Below, piece by piece: positions 7,302 to 15,544 of a stretch of 24,324 nucleotides of DNA. Origin of the DNA: an uncultured Neomegalonema sp. (lineage in GTDB: Bacteria > Pseudomonadota > Alphaproteobacteria > Rhodobacterales > Rhodobacteraceae); contig CALGNW010000097.1 of assembly GCA_937958345.1 (NCBI GenBank), forward strand, positions 1-24,324, in the 5' to 3' direction. The translations under genes were made by a program, and so were the position numbers. Numbering within the stretch: the stretch's first letter is position 1; each line of letters begins with the position of its first letter. The notes under the pieces were generated by a model. It did no database searches, was not told where the DNA came from, and worked only from the letters and a program-made list of their open reading frames with translations.

Positions 7302-8477
7302 TTGGCTGTGGCAACTCCCCGACTATCACTAGAGGGCTTGCACAAAACGTATGGAACCGCCGCTGCGGTATCCGACGTTTCGCTATCTGTGGCGGCTGGT
7401 GAAGTCGTGTGTCTGCTTGGTCCCTCAGGGTGCGGAAAATCAACGACTTTGAGGATCGCAGCGGGTGTCGAGCAGCAGGATCGCGGTTCTGTAACGATAG
7501 ATGGCGATGCCGTATCGGACGTGAAACGTCACCATCCCCCCGAAAAACGGTCTGTCGGATTGATGTTTCAGGACTTCGCCCTGTTTCCTCATCTCACCGT
7601 TTCTAGGAATGTCTCGTTCGGTTTACGAAGAGCCGATCGTGCTTCACGTGATCGAATTGCGCTCGAATACCTCGAACGGGTAGGCATGCATGGCCATGCC
7701 GAGAAGTTTCCCCATGAACTTTCCGGCGGCGAGCAGCAGCGCGTCGCCCTCGCCCGCGCATTAGCCCCGCGTCCCCGTGTGATGCTGATGGACGAACCAT
7801 TTTCAGGGCTGGACAACCGCTTGCGGGACGATGTTCGCGATACGGCTCTGGCGGTCCTGAAGGACGAGGGCGCGGCGGTTCTGCTGGTTACTCACGACCC
7901 CGAGGAAGCCCTGAGAATGGCTGACCGGATCGCACTCATGCGGGCAGGCAGGATCGTTCAGATCGGGGCTCCCTATCATATCTATAATAATCCGGTTGAT
8001 CGGACGACCGCCGCGTTTTTCAGTGATCTCAACGTGATCCACGGAGAAGTTAAGTCACGGCAGACAAATACGCCGTTCGGATTATTCCTGACCCCCGGTT
8101 TGGTCGACGGAGCAGATGTTGAGATTATCGTGCGGCCTCAACACCTTAAAATCGAACTGGACGAGGGCGAGGTGCCCAAACCGAGCATTAAAACGGGTGT
8201 CCCTGCCCCCGGAACCGTCACCCGCGCCCGCTTTATGGGGCCGGGCAGCTTGATCGAGGTGCAGATGGAGCACGATGCATCAATCCTCCGTGCGACGCTT
8301 CCGGGTGTCTTTACACCCGAGCCGGGGACGCGTGTGTGGCTCTCCCTGCGGCGGGAATCCTGCTTTTTATTCCCCTGTGCGAACCAGTCCAGGGTTGTCT
8401 CGCCCTATGAAGCACAGGTCATCAGGGTCGAGCAGAGAGCTTCGGGCCGCCCTAACGGAGCGCATCACGGAAATTGA
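7302..8477 (+). CDS. ABC transporter ATP-binding protein (CysA/FbpC/PotA-like)
   Basis: ATPase subunit of an importer. All nucleotide-binding motifs are intact: Walker A GPSGCGKST (40-48), Q-loop Gln90 (MFQDFALFPH), signature LSGGEQQ (140-146), Walker B MLMDEP (161-166) and switch His198. The C-terminal 150 residues include an OB/TOBE-like region (IIVRPQHLKIEL, then GTVTRARFMGPGSLIEVQ), typical of the iron(III), sulfate and polyamine importer ATPases. It probably starts at TTG 7302; GTG 7308 is an alternative. No permease or binding protein adjoins it, so it either serves a transporter encoded elsewhere or is an orphan. The substrate cannot be read from the sequence. Confidence 0.88.
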   Translation: MAVATPRLSLEGLHKTYGTAAAVSDVSLSVAAGEVVCLLGPSGCGKSTTLRIAAGVEQQDRGSVTIDGDAVSDVKRHHPPEKRSVGLMFQDFALFPHLTVSRNVSFGLRRADRASRDRIALEYLERVGMHGHAEKFPHELSGGEQQRVALARALAPRPRVMLMDEPFSGLDNRLRDDVRDTALAVLKDEGAAVLLVTHDPEEALRMADRIALMRAGRIVQIGAPYHIYNNPVDRTTAAFFSDLNVIHGEVKSRQTNTPFGLFLTPGLVDGADVEIIVRPQHLKIELDEGEVPKPSIKTGVPAPGTVTRARFMGPGSLIEVQMEHDASILRATLPGVFTPEPGTRVWLSLRRESCFLFPCANQSRVVSPYEAQVIRVEQRASGRPNGAHHGN

Positions 8478-8605
8478 CAGCGTAAACTAGCAATCTAAGC
8501 GATTTCCCTTTCGCAGAGCGGCCTCATTTCCTATGTATCGTTGATGAACTTCCAGCCGACTTGGGTTAACGGGTCCGGCGCGAATATGAATTGAAGGAGA
8601 ACGAG

Positions 8606-8842
8606 ATGGGCGGAATCAGCATTTGGCAGCTTGCCATTGTGGGAATTCTCGTGGTGCTCTTGTTCGGGCGCGGTAAAATATCCGAGCTTATGGGCGATGT
8701 TGCCAAAGGCATTAAGAGCTTCAAAAAGGGCATGAAGGACGATGACGTTGTGACCGCTGAAGCGGGAACCGACGGCAAAATTTCGTCCGCACAGCCCGAT
8801 CCGATCGACGTTACCCCTAAAAAAGAGAACGAAAGCGCGTAA
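8606..8842 (+). CDS. tatA: Sec-independent translocase protein TatA
   Basis: Forms the oligomeric pore-like element of the twin-arginine translocase. The protein has 78 residues: a short N-terminal membrane helix (about residues 5-20, IWQLAIVGILVVLLFG), the FGRGKI hinge, then an amphipathic helix (ISELMGDVAKGIKSFKKGMKDD) and a polar tail. The ATG at 8606 follows GAAGGAGA. A TTG five codons upstream overlaps that ribosome binding site and is less likely. It is the first gene of tatABC, with tatB 30 bases on. Confidence 0.96.
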   Translation: MGGISIWQLAIVGILVVLLFGRGKISELMGDVAKGIKSFKKGMKDDDVVTAEAGTDGKISSAQPDPIDVTPKKENESA

Positions 8843-8872
8843 AGCGTAACTCTTTCAGACAGGGAACGACAA

Positions 8873-9331
8873 ATGTTCGGCAATTTCAGTATGCCAGAAC
8901 TGCTCATCGTCGGCGCTTTGGCGTTGATTGTGATTGGCCCCAAAGACCTCCCCCGCATGATGCGGACGGTCGGAAAATTTGTGGGTCAGGCGCGCGGCAT
9001 GGCGCGAGAGTTCCAGCGGTCGATGGACGATGCTGCACGCGAAGTGGACTTGGCTGAATTCAAAGAGGCCCGGGCTCTGCTGGACAAAAAAGCGGACACC
9101 AGCGCGCTGTCCGACACGCTGAATAAAACAATCGGTTTGGACGATCCAGATGAAGAGCCGAAGCCTTCAAAACCGGCGATGAATGCAAAGGAAATGGCCG
9201 AAGCATCAAAGAGCTTTGGAAGCGAGGCAAAGGCGGAAGTGGAAGCGTCAAAGCCGCCCTCCTCTCCGACAAAAGTCGCATCACCGGTTGCGACCGCCGA
9301 TCCTGAAACAGCAAAAGCAAATCAGGGATAA
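8873..9331 (+). CDS. tatB: Sec-independent translocase protein TatB
   Basis: TatB acts with TatC in binding twin-arginine signal peptides. The 152-residue protein starts MFGNFSMPELLIVGALALIVIGPKDLPR, a single membrane helix followed by the GPKDLP hinge typical of TatB. An amphipathic helix (MMRTVGKFVGQARGMAREFQRSMDD) and a charged, Pro/Ala-rich tail follow. An AGGGAACGAC sequence precedes the ATG. Its position between tatA and tatC distinguishes it from a second TatA. Confidence 0.95.
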   Translation: MFGNFSMPELLIVGALALIVIGPKDLPRMMRTVGKFVGQARGMAREFQRSMDDAAREVDLAEFKEARALLDKKADTSALSDTLNKTIGLDDPDEEPKPSKPAMNAKEMAEASKSFGSEAKAEVEASKPPSSPTKVASPVATADPETAKANQG

Positions 9332-9340
9332 TCCCGCGCT

Positions 9341-10141
9341 ATGACCACCGATGATATTGACGCCTCAAAGGCTCCATTGATCGAGCACCTCGCGGAGCTG
9401 CGCGGCAGATTGATGAAGTGTATCATCGCGCTGGCGGCCGGCTTGATATTTTGTCTGTACTTTCAAGACCAAGTCGTCGCGTTTCTTTCCCGGCCACTGC
9501 TATCAATTCGCCCGGATGCAGAACTTCTGGTTCTATCTCCTCAGGAATACTTTTTCACGGTTATCAACATCGGCTTGTGGGGGGGCTTCTTCCTCGCATT
9601 CCCGTTCATCGCATCACAAATCTGGGGCTTTATCGCGCCCGGCCTCTATTCGAATGAGAAAGGGGCTTTCCTTCCGTTTCTTGTCGCGACCCCCTTTCTT
9701 TTTATCCTCGGCGCATCGCTGGCGTATTTTGTCGTCATTCCACTTGCGCTCGACTGGCTGATCGGCTTCGCGGAAGGGTCTGATGAGATTAAGGTCTCCA
9801 GTACCTACTCGGTAAAGCAATTCCTCGGGTTTACGAAAACGCTGCTTTTCGGGTTCGGCATTTGCTTCCAGTTACCCGTCCTCCTTACGTTGCTCGGTCG
9901 GGTCGGAATTGTAACGTCCGAACAGCTTGCGAATTCCAGAAAGTACGCAATCGTCGGGATCGCTTTTGCGGCCATGCTGCTGACGCCGCCGGATCCGATC
10001 AGTCAGCTTGCTCTGGGTATCCCGACCTATCTTCTTTATGAAATCTCGATCCACATCGTTCGTATATTTGAGAAGAAAGAGGCGCAGCGACGCAAGGATC
10101 TCGGTTTGGATGACGAAGACGACGAGGAAGACGACCTGTGA
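9341..10141 (+). CDS. tatC: Sec-independent translocase protein TatC
   Basis: Membrane receptor for twin-arginine signal peptides. The 266-residue protein has the cytoplasmic N-terminal motif IEHLAELRGRL near residues 13-23, followed by about six membrane helices. The conserved SPQEYFFTVINIGLWGGFF segment lies in the first periplasmic loop/second helix region. The C-terminus is a short, very acidic tail (DDEDDEEDDL). The tail DNA overlaps the GTG start of the following DUF815 ATPase (GTGA). Confidence 0.96.
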   Translation: MTTDDIDASKAPLIEHLAELRGRLMKCIIALAAGLIFCLYFQDQVVAFLSRPLLSIRPDAELLVLSPQEYFFTVINIGLWGGFFLAFPFIASQIWGFIAPGLYSNEKGAFLPFLVATPFLFILGASLAYFVVIPLALDWLIGFAEGSDEIKVSSTYSVKQFLGFTKTLLFGFGICFQLPVLLTLLGRVGIVTSEQLANSRKYAIVGIAFAAMLLTPPDPISQLALGIPTYLLYEISIHIVRIFEKKEAQRRKDLGLDDEDDEEDDL

Positions 10142-10995
10142 CCGACAACCCGATGGAGCGCATTGCAAACGCCCTCGAACGGATTAGCCCGCCGCCTGCA
10201 CCCGCGCCGGATTTTGATATTGCCGACGCGTTTGTCTGGCATCCCGGCGCACTGGCGGCGCAGGACGAGTTGACACCGGTTACCAAAGTCAATCGCGTTG
10301 ATATCACCCTACTGCAGGGGATAGACCGAGCGCGGCGAACACTGATCGAAAACACTGAACGGTTTGCTAAGGGTTTCCCGGCGAATAACGCGTTGCTTTG
10401 GGGTTCCCGCGGTATGGGAAAGTCTTCTCTGGTCAAGGCGGCACACGCAAAAATCAACGAGGGCCCAAACCGGCTAATGCTTGTCGAGGTTCTGCGTGAC
10501 GACATTCCGACGATGGGGCGGTTGTTGAAAATCGTCCGTTCAAACCCCGAACGCCGCTTCGTTTTGTTTTGTGATGATCTCAGCTTCGATAAAGACGATG
10601 CACATTACAAATCGCTGAAGGCCGCATTGGATGGCGGTGTTGAGGGCCGCCCCGAGAATGCTCTCTTTTATGCAACATCGAATCGTCGTCACCTGATGCC
10701 TCGCGACATGATCGAGAACGAGCGTCAAACCGCCATCAACCCGACGGAAGCAACCGAAGAAAAGGTCTCTCTCTCCGACCGCTTCGGGCTTTGGCTCGGC
10801 TTCCACGCATGCGATCAATCCCAATACCTGGAAATGATCCGCGGGTACTGCGACGCCTACGAGATTGAAATTTCCGACGACGAACTGCGTGCTGAAGCGA
10901 TTGAATGGCGTCAGACGAGAGGTTCAGTCTCAGGCAGAGTCGCTTGGCAATTTGTTCAGGACCTTGCAGGTCGTCGCGGCGTCGCACTGGATTAA
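10138..10995 (+). CDS. DUF815 family AAA+ ATPase
   Basis: A 285-residue P-loop ATPase of the DUF815 type; its cellular job is not established. The Walker A is GSRGMGKSS (89-97), the Walker B is FVLFCDD (141-147), and a sensor-1-like Asn lies in YATSNRRH (about 182). A C-terminal helical lid region follows. The first 50 residues are Pro/Ala-rich. The GTG start at 10138 overlaps the tatC stop, so translation is coupled to tatC, and a terminator follows the gene. The tatC coupling hints at a role near the membrane or in Tat substrate handling, but this may be only operon economy. Confidence 0.85.
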   Translation: MTDNPMERIANALERISPPPAPAPDFDIADAFVWHPGALAAQDELTPVTKVNRVDITLLQGIDRARRTLIENTERFAKGFPANNALLWGSRGMGKSSLVKAAHAKINEGPNRLMLVEVLRDDIPTMGRLLKIVRSNPERRFVLFCDDLSFDKDDAHYKSLKAALDGGVEGRPENALFYATSNRRHLMPRDMIENERQTAINPTEATEEKVSLSDRFGLWLGFHACDQSQYLEMIRGYCDAYEIEISDDELRAEAIEWRQTRGSVSGRVAWQFVQDLAGRRGVALD

Positions 10996-11009
10996 AACGC
11001 AACACAAAG

Positions 11010-11034
11010 AAAAAGGGGCTATCTGCCCCTTTTT
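11010..11034 (+). terminator. Bidirectional terminator between the tat operon and the LysM lipoprotein
   Basis: A perfect 10-base stem pairs 11010-11019 (AAAAAGGGGC) with 11025-11034 (GCCCCTTTTT) around a TATCT loop. A-run and T-run flanks make it functional on either strand, which suits the convergent genes ending at 10995 and 11058. Confidence 0.92.
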
Positions 11035-11057
11035 CATATCTCATTTAAAGCATGCAC

Positions 11058-13037
11058 TTAGCCGCGGAGGTTACTCAACACGTCAGCGATACCGGCGTCA
11101 GCGTCACGCAACTCAAACCGTACGCGATGATCCCGGCTCGCTTGACCGATCATATCTCCCTGAGAGACGCGGTCGTCGGGCCGGACGGATGAATAATCCA
11201 ACCCAACAGTCAGGCTACGCCAACCGTTATCGTGCTCGATAACAACCATCACACCCATCTCACCGCGCTCGACATGGACGACTTTACCGGCGGCAGAGGC
11301 AGCAACGCGCGCATTCAATGCAGCGTCAATTTCTACCTGCCCGCCATCGAGACGATAGACTTCACCGTGGACCGGCCACGAAAACTCCGCCGGATCACCG
11401 CTGGTTGTCGCCCGGCGGGTTGGGATAGAAGCGCGCTGGATCGGCATGCTTTCTGTAATTGTGTCGATAAATGCAGCATCAACAACCGGCACAGTCGCGC
11501 CGCCAATGACCGAGCTTTCAGCCATGACACCGTCCACTTCGACGGCAGCCAGCGACACGTTTTCATACTCCAGCCCCTGAGTCGAAGAGGCCGGGCGAGG
11601 CGGCAAGATAAGCCGTTGTCCGATATAAATTTTGGCCTCAGGAGTGAATCCGTTTTCGAAAGCCAACGCCTCCGGTGTGGTCCCCACCCGCTGGGCGATT
11701 GTCAGAAACGTGTCGCCGCGCTTGATTTCATAGGTGCTCGCCTCGCGTTCGCTGGCCCGGTCAATGGCTTGCGCTTCCAAAGGCGGCAGTGTTGGTGAGG
11801 CCGGCAAGGATGCAAACTGAGGCAGGGGCGTGGGCGTGGGTGCTTGGACCATGCCCTGACCCGGCATTTCCAACTCGGGCCAGACGCCGGGGCGCAGCAA
11901 TTCGTAAGGTCGCGGGTATTCCGCCGACGCATTCGGAACGGTCCCTCCACCACCGAGCCGTAGCTGCGGCGAAGGAACAACTGACGGGGCGGGCAGTCGA
12001 ACCCGTTGCGGCGCCTGCTCCAACAGTTCACGTGCCGCGTCAGTAAATGCACTGTCAGGACCGGCACGCAGAACAGGCTGCGTTCTCGGCGTCTGCTCAG
12101 CGACACGCGGTGTCGCGAGGAATGGCAGCGGTTGCTGGCTAATCTCAGCACGCGCTGGCGGCTGAACCGACTGCGGCGCTGGTTCCGGTGCTGCAGGCGC
12201 AGCACCATATCGGGGAGCATCCCATGCATCATAGCGCCCGCGATATTCAGAAGCGGATGGTACTTGAGGCGCTGGTGCAGCTAGCGCAGCTTGGTCTTCC
12301 AACGGGGTCGTGTAATCGCCTGCAATCGCTTCAAGATCACGATTAAGTTGCACGGGAACCGACGGAACAGTCAGCGGCGCTAGCGCGACCTCTTCGATAA
12401 CCGTGCGTCGAGGCTCCACCGGCGGAGCGGGTGCGACCGGCTGGCGCGTGATTTCTACCGCAACCGGCTCAACGGTCGTCGGCTCGAACGCGTCTGGCTG
12501 ATTTTGAGTTAGCGGCTCGAAAGGAGCGATATCCAACAACGACTCGGCTTCAGCAAATGGCGCAGGTGATCCCAGCGGCCCGGTGTCGATAAACGCGCGA
12601 TCAACCGATTGAATTTCGGATTGGAACTGGGGCGAAGCTAGCAATTGCTGTTGCTGGAAGACCGGCGAAGATGCGACCGGAGCATATTGCGGGATGCTCT
12701 GCTGTTGGTCCAGAATTCCAAAGGTATCAAACCCGCCGCCTGCATACCCGAGCGAGGCTACCTGATTCTGCGGTACATCGACAGCCGCGAATTGCGATGT
12801 CGGCTGGTACTGCGCAGCGTCAGGAAATGACTGGGGACCGTACAGCGATGTCGACTGATAAACGGGCTGCCCGGTGACGGGACTATACGCCTGGGCTGTT
12901 TGGCTAGAACCGCCATTACTGCCGCTCAGGTCGACCGTCGCGAAGGAAGCGGGCTGTGAGCATGCGGCCAACATCGAGACAAGCGCGAGCGCGCTGGCAG
13001 ATTCGAGGATTGTCCGTGAAGAATTGGGGCGCAGCAT
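11058..13037 (-). CDS. LysM- and degenerate LytM (M23)-domain lipoprotein
   Basis: A probable cell-envelope lipoprotein of 659 residues. The N-terminus is a lipoprotein signal (basic start, hydrophobic SALALVSML, lipobox LAAC). A long Gln/Pro/Ala-rich, low-complexity region of about 400 residues follows. A LysM peptidoglycan-binding domain lies roughly at 435-480 (YEIKRGDTFLTIAQRVGTTP to IYIGQRLILPP). A LytM/M23 domain occupies roughly 550-655. The zinc-binding His residues of active M23 peptidases are replaced: the H-x3-D motif reads QVEID and the final HxH reads RVR. That matches NlpD/EnvC/DipM-like amidase activators rather than a hydrolase. The ATG at 13037 has AAAGG upstream; the ATG at 13064 does not. 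Confidence 0.87.
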   Translation of the reverse strand: MLRPNSSRTILESASALALVSMLAACSQPASFATVDLSGSNGGSSQTAQAYSPVTGQPVYQSTSLYGPQSFPDAAQYQPTSQFAAVDVPQNQVASLGYAGGGFDTFGILDQQQSIPQYAPVASSPVFQQQQLLASPQFQSEIQSVDRAFIDTGPLGSPAPFAEAESLLDIAPFEPLTQNQPDAFEPTTVEPVAVEITRQPVAPAPPVEPRRTVIEEVALAPLTVPSVPVQLNRDLEAIAGDYTTPLEDQAALAAPAPQVPSASEYRGRYDAWDAPRYGAAPAAPEPAPQSVQPPARAEISQQPLPFLATPRVAEQTPRTQPVLRAGPDSAFTDAARELLEQAPQRVRLPAPSVVPSPQLRLGGGGTVPNASAEYPRPYELLRPGVWPELEMPGQGMVQAPTPTPLPQFASLPASPTLPPLEAQAIDRASEREASTYEIKRGDTFLTIAQRVGTTPEALAFENGFTPEAKIYIGQRLILPPRPASSTQGLEYENVSLAAVEVDGVMAESSVIGGATVPVVDAAFIDTITESMPIQRASIPTRRATTSGDPAEFSWPVHGEVYRLDGGQVEIDAALNARVAASAAGKVVHVERGEMGVMVVIEHDNGWRSLTVGLDYSSVRPDDRVSQGDMIGQASRDHRVRFELRDADAGIADVLSNLRG

Positions 13038-13091
13038 AGGGCGGCCTTTCGTGGCGTTTTCCATACGCCGTATTTGGCCGCTTCATGCCTA

Positions 13092-13114
13092 ATACACCGT
13101 TAACAAAGGTGTAT
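13092..13114. promoter_or_regulatory. Inverted repeat ATACACC-N9-GGTGTAT upstream of the lipoprotein gene
   Basis: Two perfect 7-base arms (13092-13098 and 13108-13114) flank a spacer that starts with GTTAAC-like sequence. It lies 55-78 bases upstream of the lipoprotein start and before the end of the aminotransferase gene. It could be an operator or a weak terminator; no T run follows it. Confidence 0.35.
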
Positions 13115-13172
13115 GCTGATGATATTTGCCTGATCCCGTCATTGTGCGCACCGGCCCAAAAGTCCTAACGGG

Positions 13173-14105
13173 CTATAGCCCGCGTGTTGTCTCGCGCATT
13201 ATCATATCGCGGTAGCCAGTACGCAGCCTTTGCACCATTGGTCCGGGAATCGCCGGAACCGCACCCAGCGGATCACCCAGAGTTCGGGAATCAACGGAAC
13301 GCACAGGCGATACCCCTGCAAAAGTGCCGGTCACAAACGCTTCTTCCGAGCCGTAAACATCCGTAAGCGAGAAATTTTTCTCGCGGACCACGATGCCCTC
13401 TTGTTCGCATAACCGGATAATATTTCCGCGCGTGATGCCCCCAAGACAATAGTCGCCGCTTGACGTCCAAACTTCGCCGCGCCGGACGATAAAAAAATGT
13501 GTTGAGTTACAAGTCGCTACAAACCCCTGCGGGTCCAGCATCAATGCCTCATCCGCCCCTGCCTTCGCTGCCTGAATGCAGGCTTGAATACAGTTCAATT
13601 TTGAGTGCGAGTTCAGCTTTTGATCCTGCTGATCCGGCCCCGTGCGCCGGAATGCAGACGTAAACAGCGTTATGCCGCGATCATCCACCGATGCGGTTTT
13701 ATACTCAGGTATAATAATGATCGTGGGGGGCGAGATCGTTACGCGTGGGTCCTGATACGGCGTCGCCTTGATCCCGCGCGACATCATCAGCCTGATATGG
13801 ACACCTTCGGTCATTCCGTTCGCATCAACGCAGGCAAACAGCCTCTTCACCAGTTGATCCGGCGTCACGTCCATTTCAAAATCTAAGGTGCGCGCCCCCT
13901 CGTAAAGCCGCGTCAGATGCGCCCGGAGGAACGGTATTCCTCCGTTGTGCAGGCGCAAGCCCTCCCAAACGCCATCACCAAGAACAAACCCTGAATCAAA
14001 AACCGAGACCTTCGCCTCGGCTCGCGGAACCAGTTCACCGTTGACCGAGATAAGAATGTCCGCATTTCTGGGGTCATCCTGATAAGCGTGAGCGCCGTAT
14101 CCCAT
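13173..14105 (-). CDS. PLP-dependent class IV aminotransferase (BCAT/D-amino acid transaminase-like)
   Basis: Fold-type IV PLP enzyme, 310 residues from the preferred ATG at 14105, which has GAAGGCGG just upstream. Earlier in-frame starts (14165, GTG 14234) lack good ribosome binding sites. Motifs visible are the early DSGFVLGDGVWEG (about 37-49), the catalytic Lys163 in DQKLNSHSKLN, and CLGGITRGNIIRLC near the cofactor phosphate. The segment that normally reads E-G-x-x-x-N-x-F reads GFVATCNSTHFF: the Glu that pairs with the PLP ring nitrogen is Thr198 and the following Asn is His203. Such enzymes are usually labelled branched-chain or D-amino acid transaminases, but the substrate is not secure. 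It is divergent from the Rieske oxygenase. Confidence 0.83.
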   Translation of the reverse strand: MGYGAHAYQDDPRNADILISVNGELVPRAEAKVSVFDSGFVLGDGVWEGLRLHNGGIPFLRAHLTRLYEGARTLDFEMDVTPDQLVKRLFACVDANGMTEGVHIRLMMSRGIKATPYQDPRVTISPPTIIIIPEYKTASVDDRGITLFTSAFRRTGPDQQDQKLNSHSKLNCIQACIQAAKAGADEALMLDPQGFVATCNSTHFFIVRRGEVWTSSGDYCLGGITRGNIIRLCEQEGIVVREKNFSLTDVYGSEEAFVTGTFAGVSPVRSVDSRTLGDPLGAVPAIPGPMVQRLRTGYRDMIMRETTRGL

Positions 14106-14401
14106 GTATTTTCCGCCTTCGTTCAGAGTATTTCCATCCTCAACTCGCCCAAAGCGGGCGAACATCAAGAGGTCTTGGCCTGACCGGATTTCTACGATAT
14201 TTTTGTAGCAGTCGGGCGAGGTAAAAGGCAGCACTATCTAGTGTCTGTTGGAATTCAGGATTTCGATATTCCTGTCGTTGTGACTCCCCTTCCAAAACTG
14301 ACGGGGGATTGGATGGTTTAGACAGTTATGGCCGATGCTCAATGGTCGTTGATTAAGCAGCGTTGCCCCGGCAAGCCGGGCTCGAAAGAGGAATAAAATC
14401 C
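14106..14401. promoter_or_regulatory. Divergent gap between aminotransferase and Rieske oxygenase
   Basis: About 296 bases with no convincing gene; the frame upstream of the aminotransferase ATG stays open to 14234 but looks non-coding. A small hairpin (CCCGG 67-71 pairing CCGGG 76-80 within 14367-14380) lies about 20 bases before the Rieske start, just upstream of its GAGGA ribosome binding site. Promoters for both directions should be here, but I could not pick convincing boxes. Confidence 0.3.
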
Positions 14402-15535
14402 ATGACCGCGCATGATCCGATTGCTGATCCGATTTCAGAATTAAAGGCCAATGTTCGCGTGCCTTTCGAACAGGCACGGGCAATGCCGAAGTCCGTGTAT
14501 ACGTCGGAGGTATTCCTCGAGGCTGAACTTGCCCATATTTTCGGCCAGGACTGGTTTTGTGTTGGGCGGGCCGACACCCTGGCCAACGCCGGAGACTACA
14601 CAACCCTCGATCTCGCGGGTCAGCCGGTTATGGTTGTGCGCGATGCGTCGGGGACTTTACGCGCTCAGTCGAACGTATGCCTGCATCGTATGTCGACGCT
14701 GTTGCAGGGCAGCGGAAACACCAAGACGATTGTTTGCCCCTATCACGCCTGGACCTATGCCCTTGATGGGAAGTTGCGGGGCGCACCCGCGATGGGATTG
14801 AACGAGCAGTTCGACAAAAGCGACTATTGCCTGCCTCAAATCAAATGTGAGGAATGGCTGGGCTGGATCATGGTGTCACTGAATCCGGATGCGGTCCCTG
14901 TTGGCGACGGCCTGCAAGAGATCATTCCTTTGATAGAAAACTACCGATTGCAGGACTATACGCAGACGTTCTTTGAAACACACACTTGGAACACGAACTG
15001 GAAAGTGCTCGCCGAAAATTTCATGGAGAGCTATCACTTACCCGTATGTCATGCCGGCACAATCGGCGGCCTTTCGAAGCTGGAAGAGATGATCTGCCCA
15101 CCGGGGCTGGAGGGTTTCAATTATCATACGATCCTCAAGGACGACACGCTGAAGATTGCGCTCGCACATCCCGATAACACGAGGATGGAAGGGGACGAGC
15201 GACGAACGACGTTCCTGCTGGCCATTTACCCCAGTCTGCTGATCACCCTGACCCCGGGCTACTTCTGGTATCTGTCACTGCATCCGAACGGCGTCGGCAA
15301 GGTTGATATCCGGTTTGGCGGCGGCATGAGCCCGGAGTATGTGAATGACCCCGAGTCCCGAACTCACTTCACACACCTGAAGACCCTGCTCGATGACGTG
15401 AATGTCGAAGACAAAGGATGCACCGAAAAGGTGTATCGCGGCCTGTGTTCAAGGGCTGCAAAGCCCGGCCACCTGTCGCACCTCGAACGCCCGAACTACG
15501 ATTTCGCAAAATACCTCGCGTCGAGACTGCCGTGA
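14402..15535 (+). CDS. Rieske non-heme iron oxygenase, alpha subunit
   Basis: Oxygenase component that would receive electrons from a separate reductase. The 377-residue protein has the Rieske cluster motif Cys93-x-His95...Cys112-x2-His115 (CLHRM, CPYHAW). The mononuclear iron site is ENFMESYHLPVCH with His212 and His217, and probably Asp337 as the third ligand. The residue bridging the two centres is Glu209, where aromatic-ring dioxygenases have Asp; Glu is known from carnitine monooxygenase CntA and relatives acting on quaternary amines. The family resemblance is to choline/glycine-betaine/stachydrine oxygenases. ATG 14402 follows AGAGGAATAAAATCC; an upstream start at 14363 is less likely. 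No reductase gene is nearby. Confidence 0.88.
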   Translation: MTAHDPIADPISELKANVRVPFEQARAMPKSVYTSEVFLEAELAHIFGQDWFCVGRADTLANAGDYTTLDLAGQPVMVVRDASGTLRAQSNVCLHRMSTLLQGSGNTKTIVCPYHAWTYALDGKLRGAPAMGLNEQFDKSDYCLPQIKCEEWLGWIMVSLNPDAVPVGDGLQEIIPLIENYRLQDYTQTFFETHTWNTNWKVLAENFMESYHLPVCHAGTIGGLSKLEEMICPPGLEGFNYHTILKDDTLKIALAHPDNTRMEGDERRTTFLLAIYPSLLITLTPGYFWYLSLHPNGVGKVDIRFGGGMSPEYVNDPESRTHFTHLKTLLDDVNVEDKGCTEKVYRGLCSRAAKPGHLSHLERPNYDFAKYLASRLP

Positions 15536-15544
15536 GGCTGGCAA

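Noticed and set aside
11058..13037. Active M23 endopeptidase
   Set aside because: The zinc-binding His positions are substituted, so a catalytic call would be misleading.
14361..14383. Hairpin before the Rieske gene as a terminator
   Set aside because: The stem is only about 5 bases with no T run, and it sits at the ribosome binding site rather than at a gene end.
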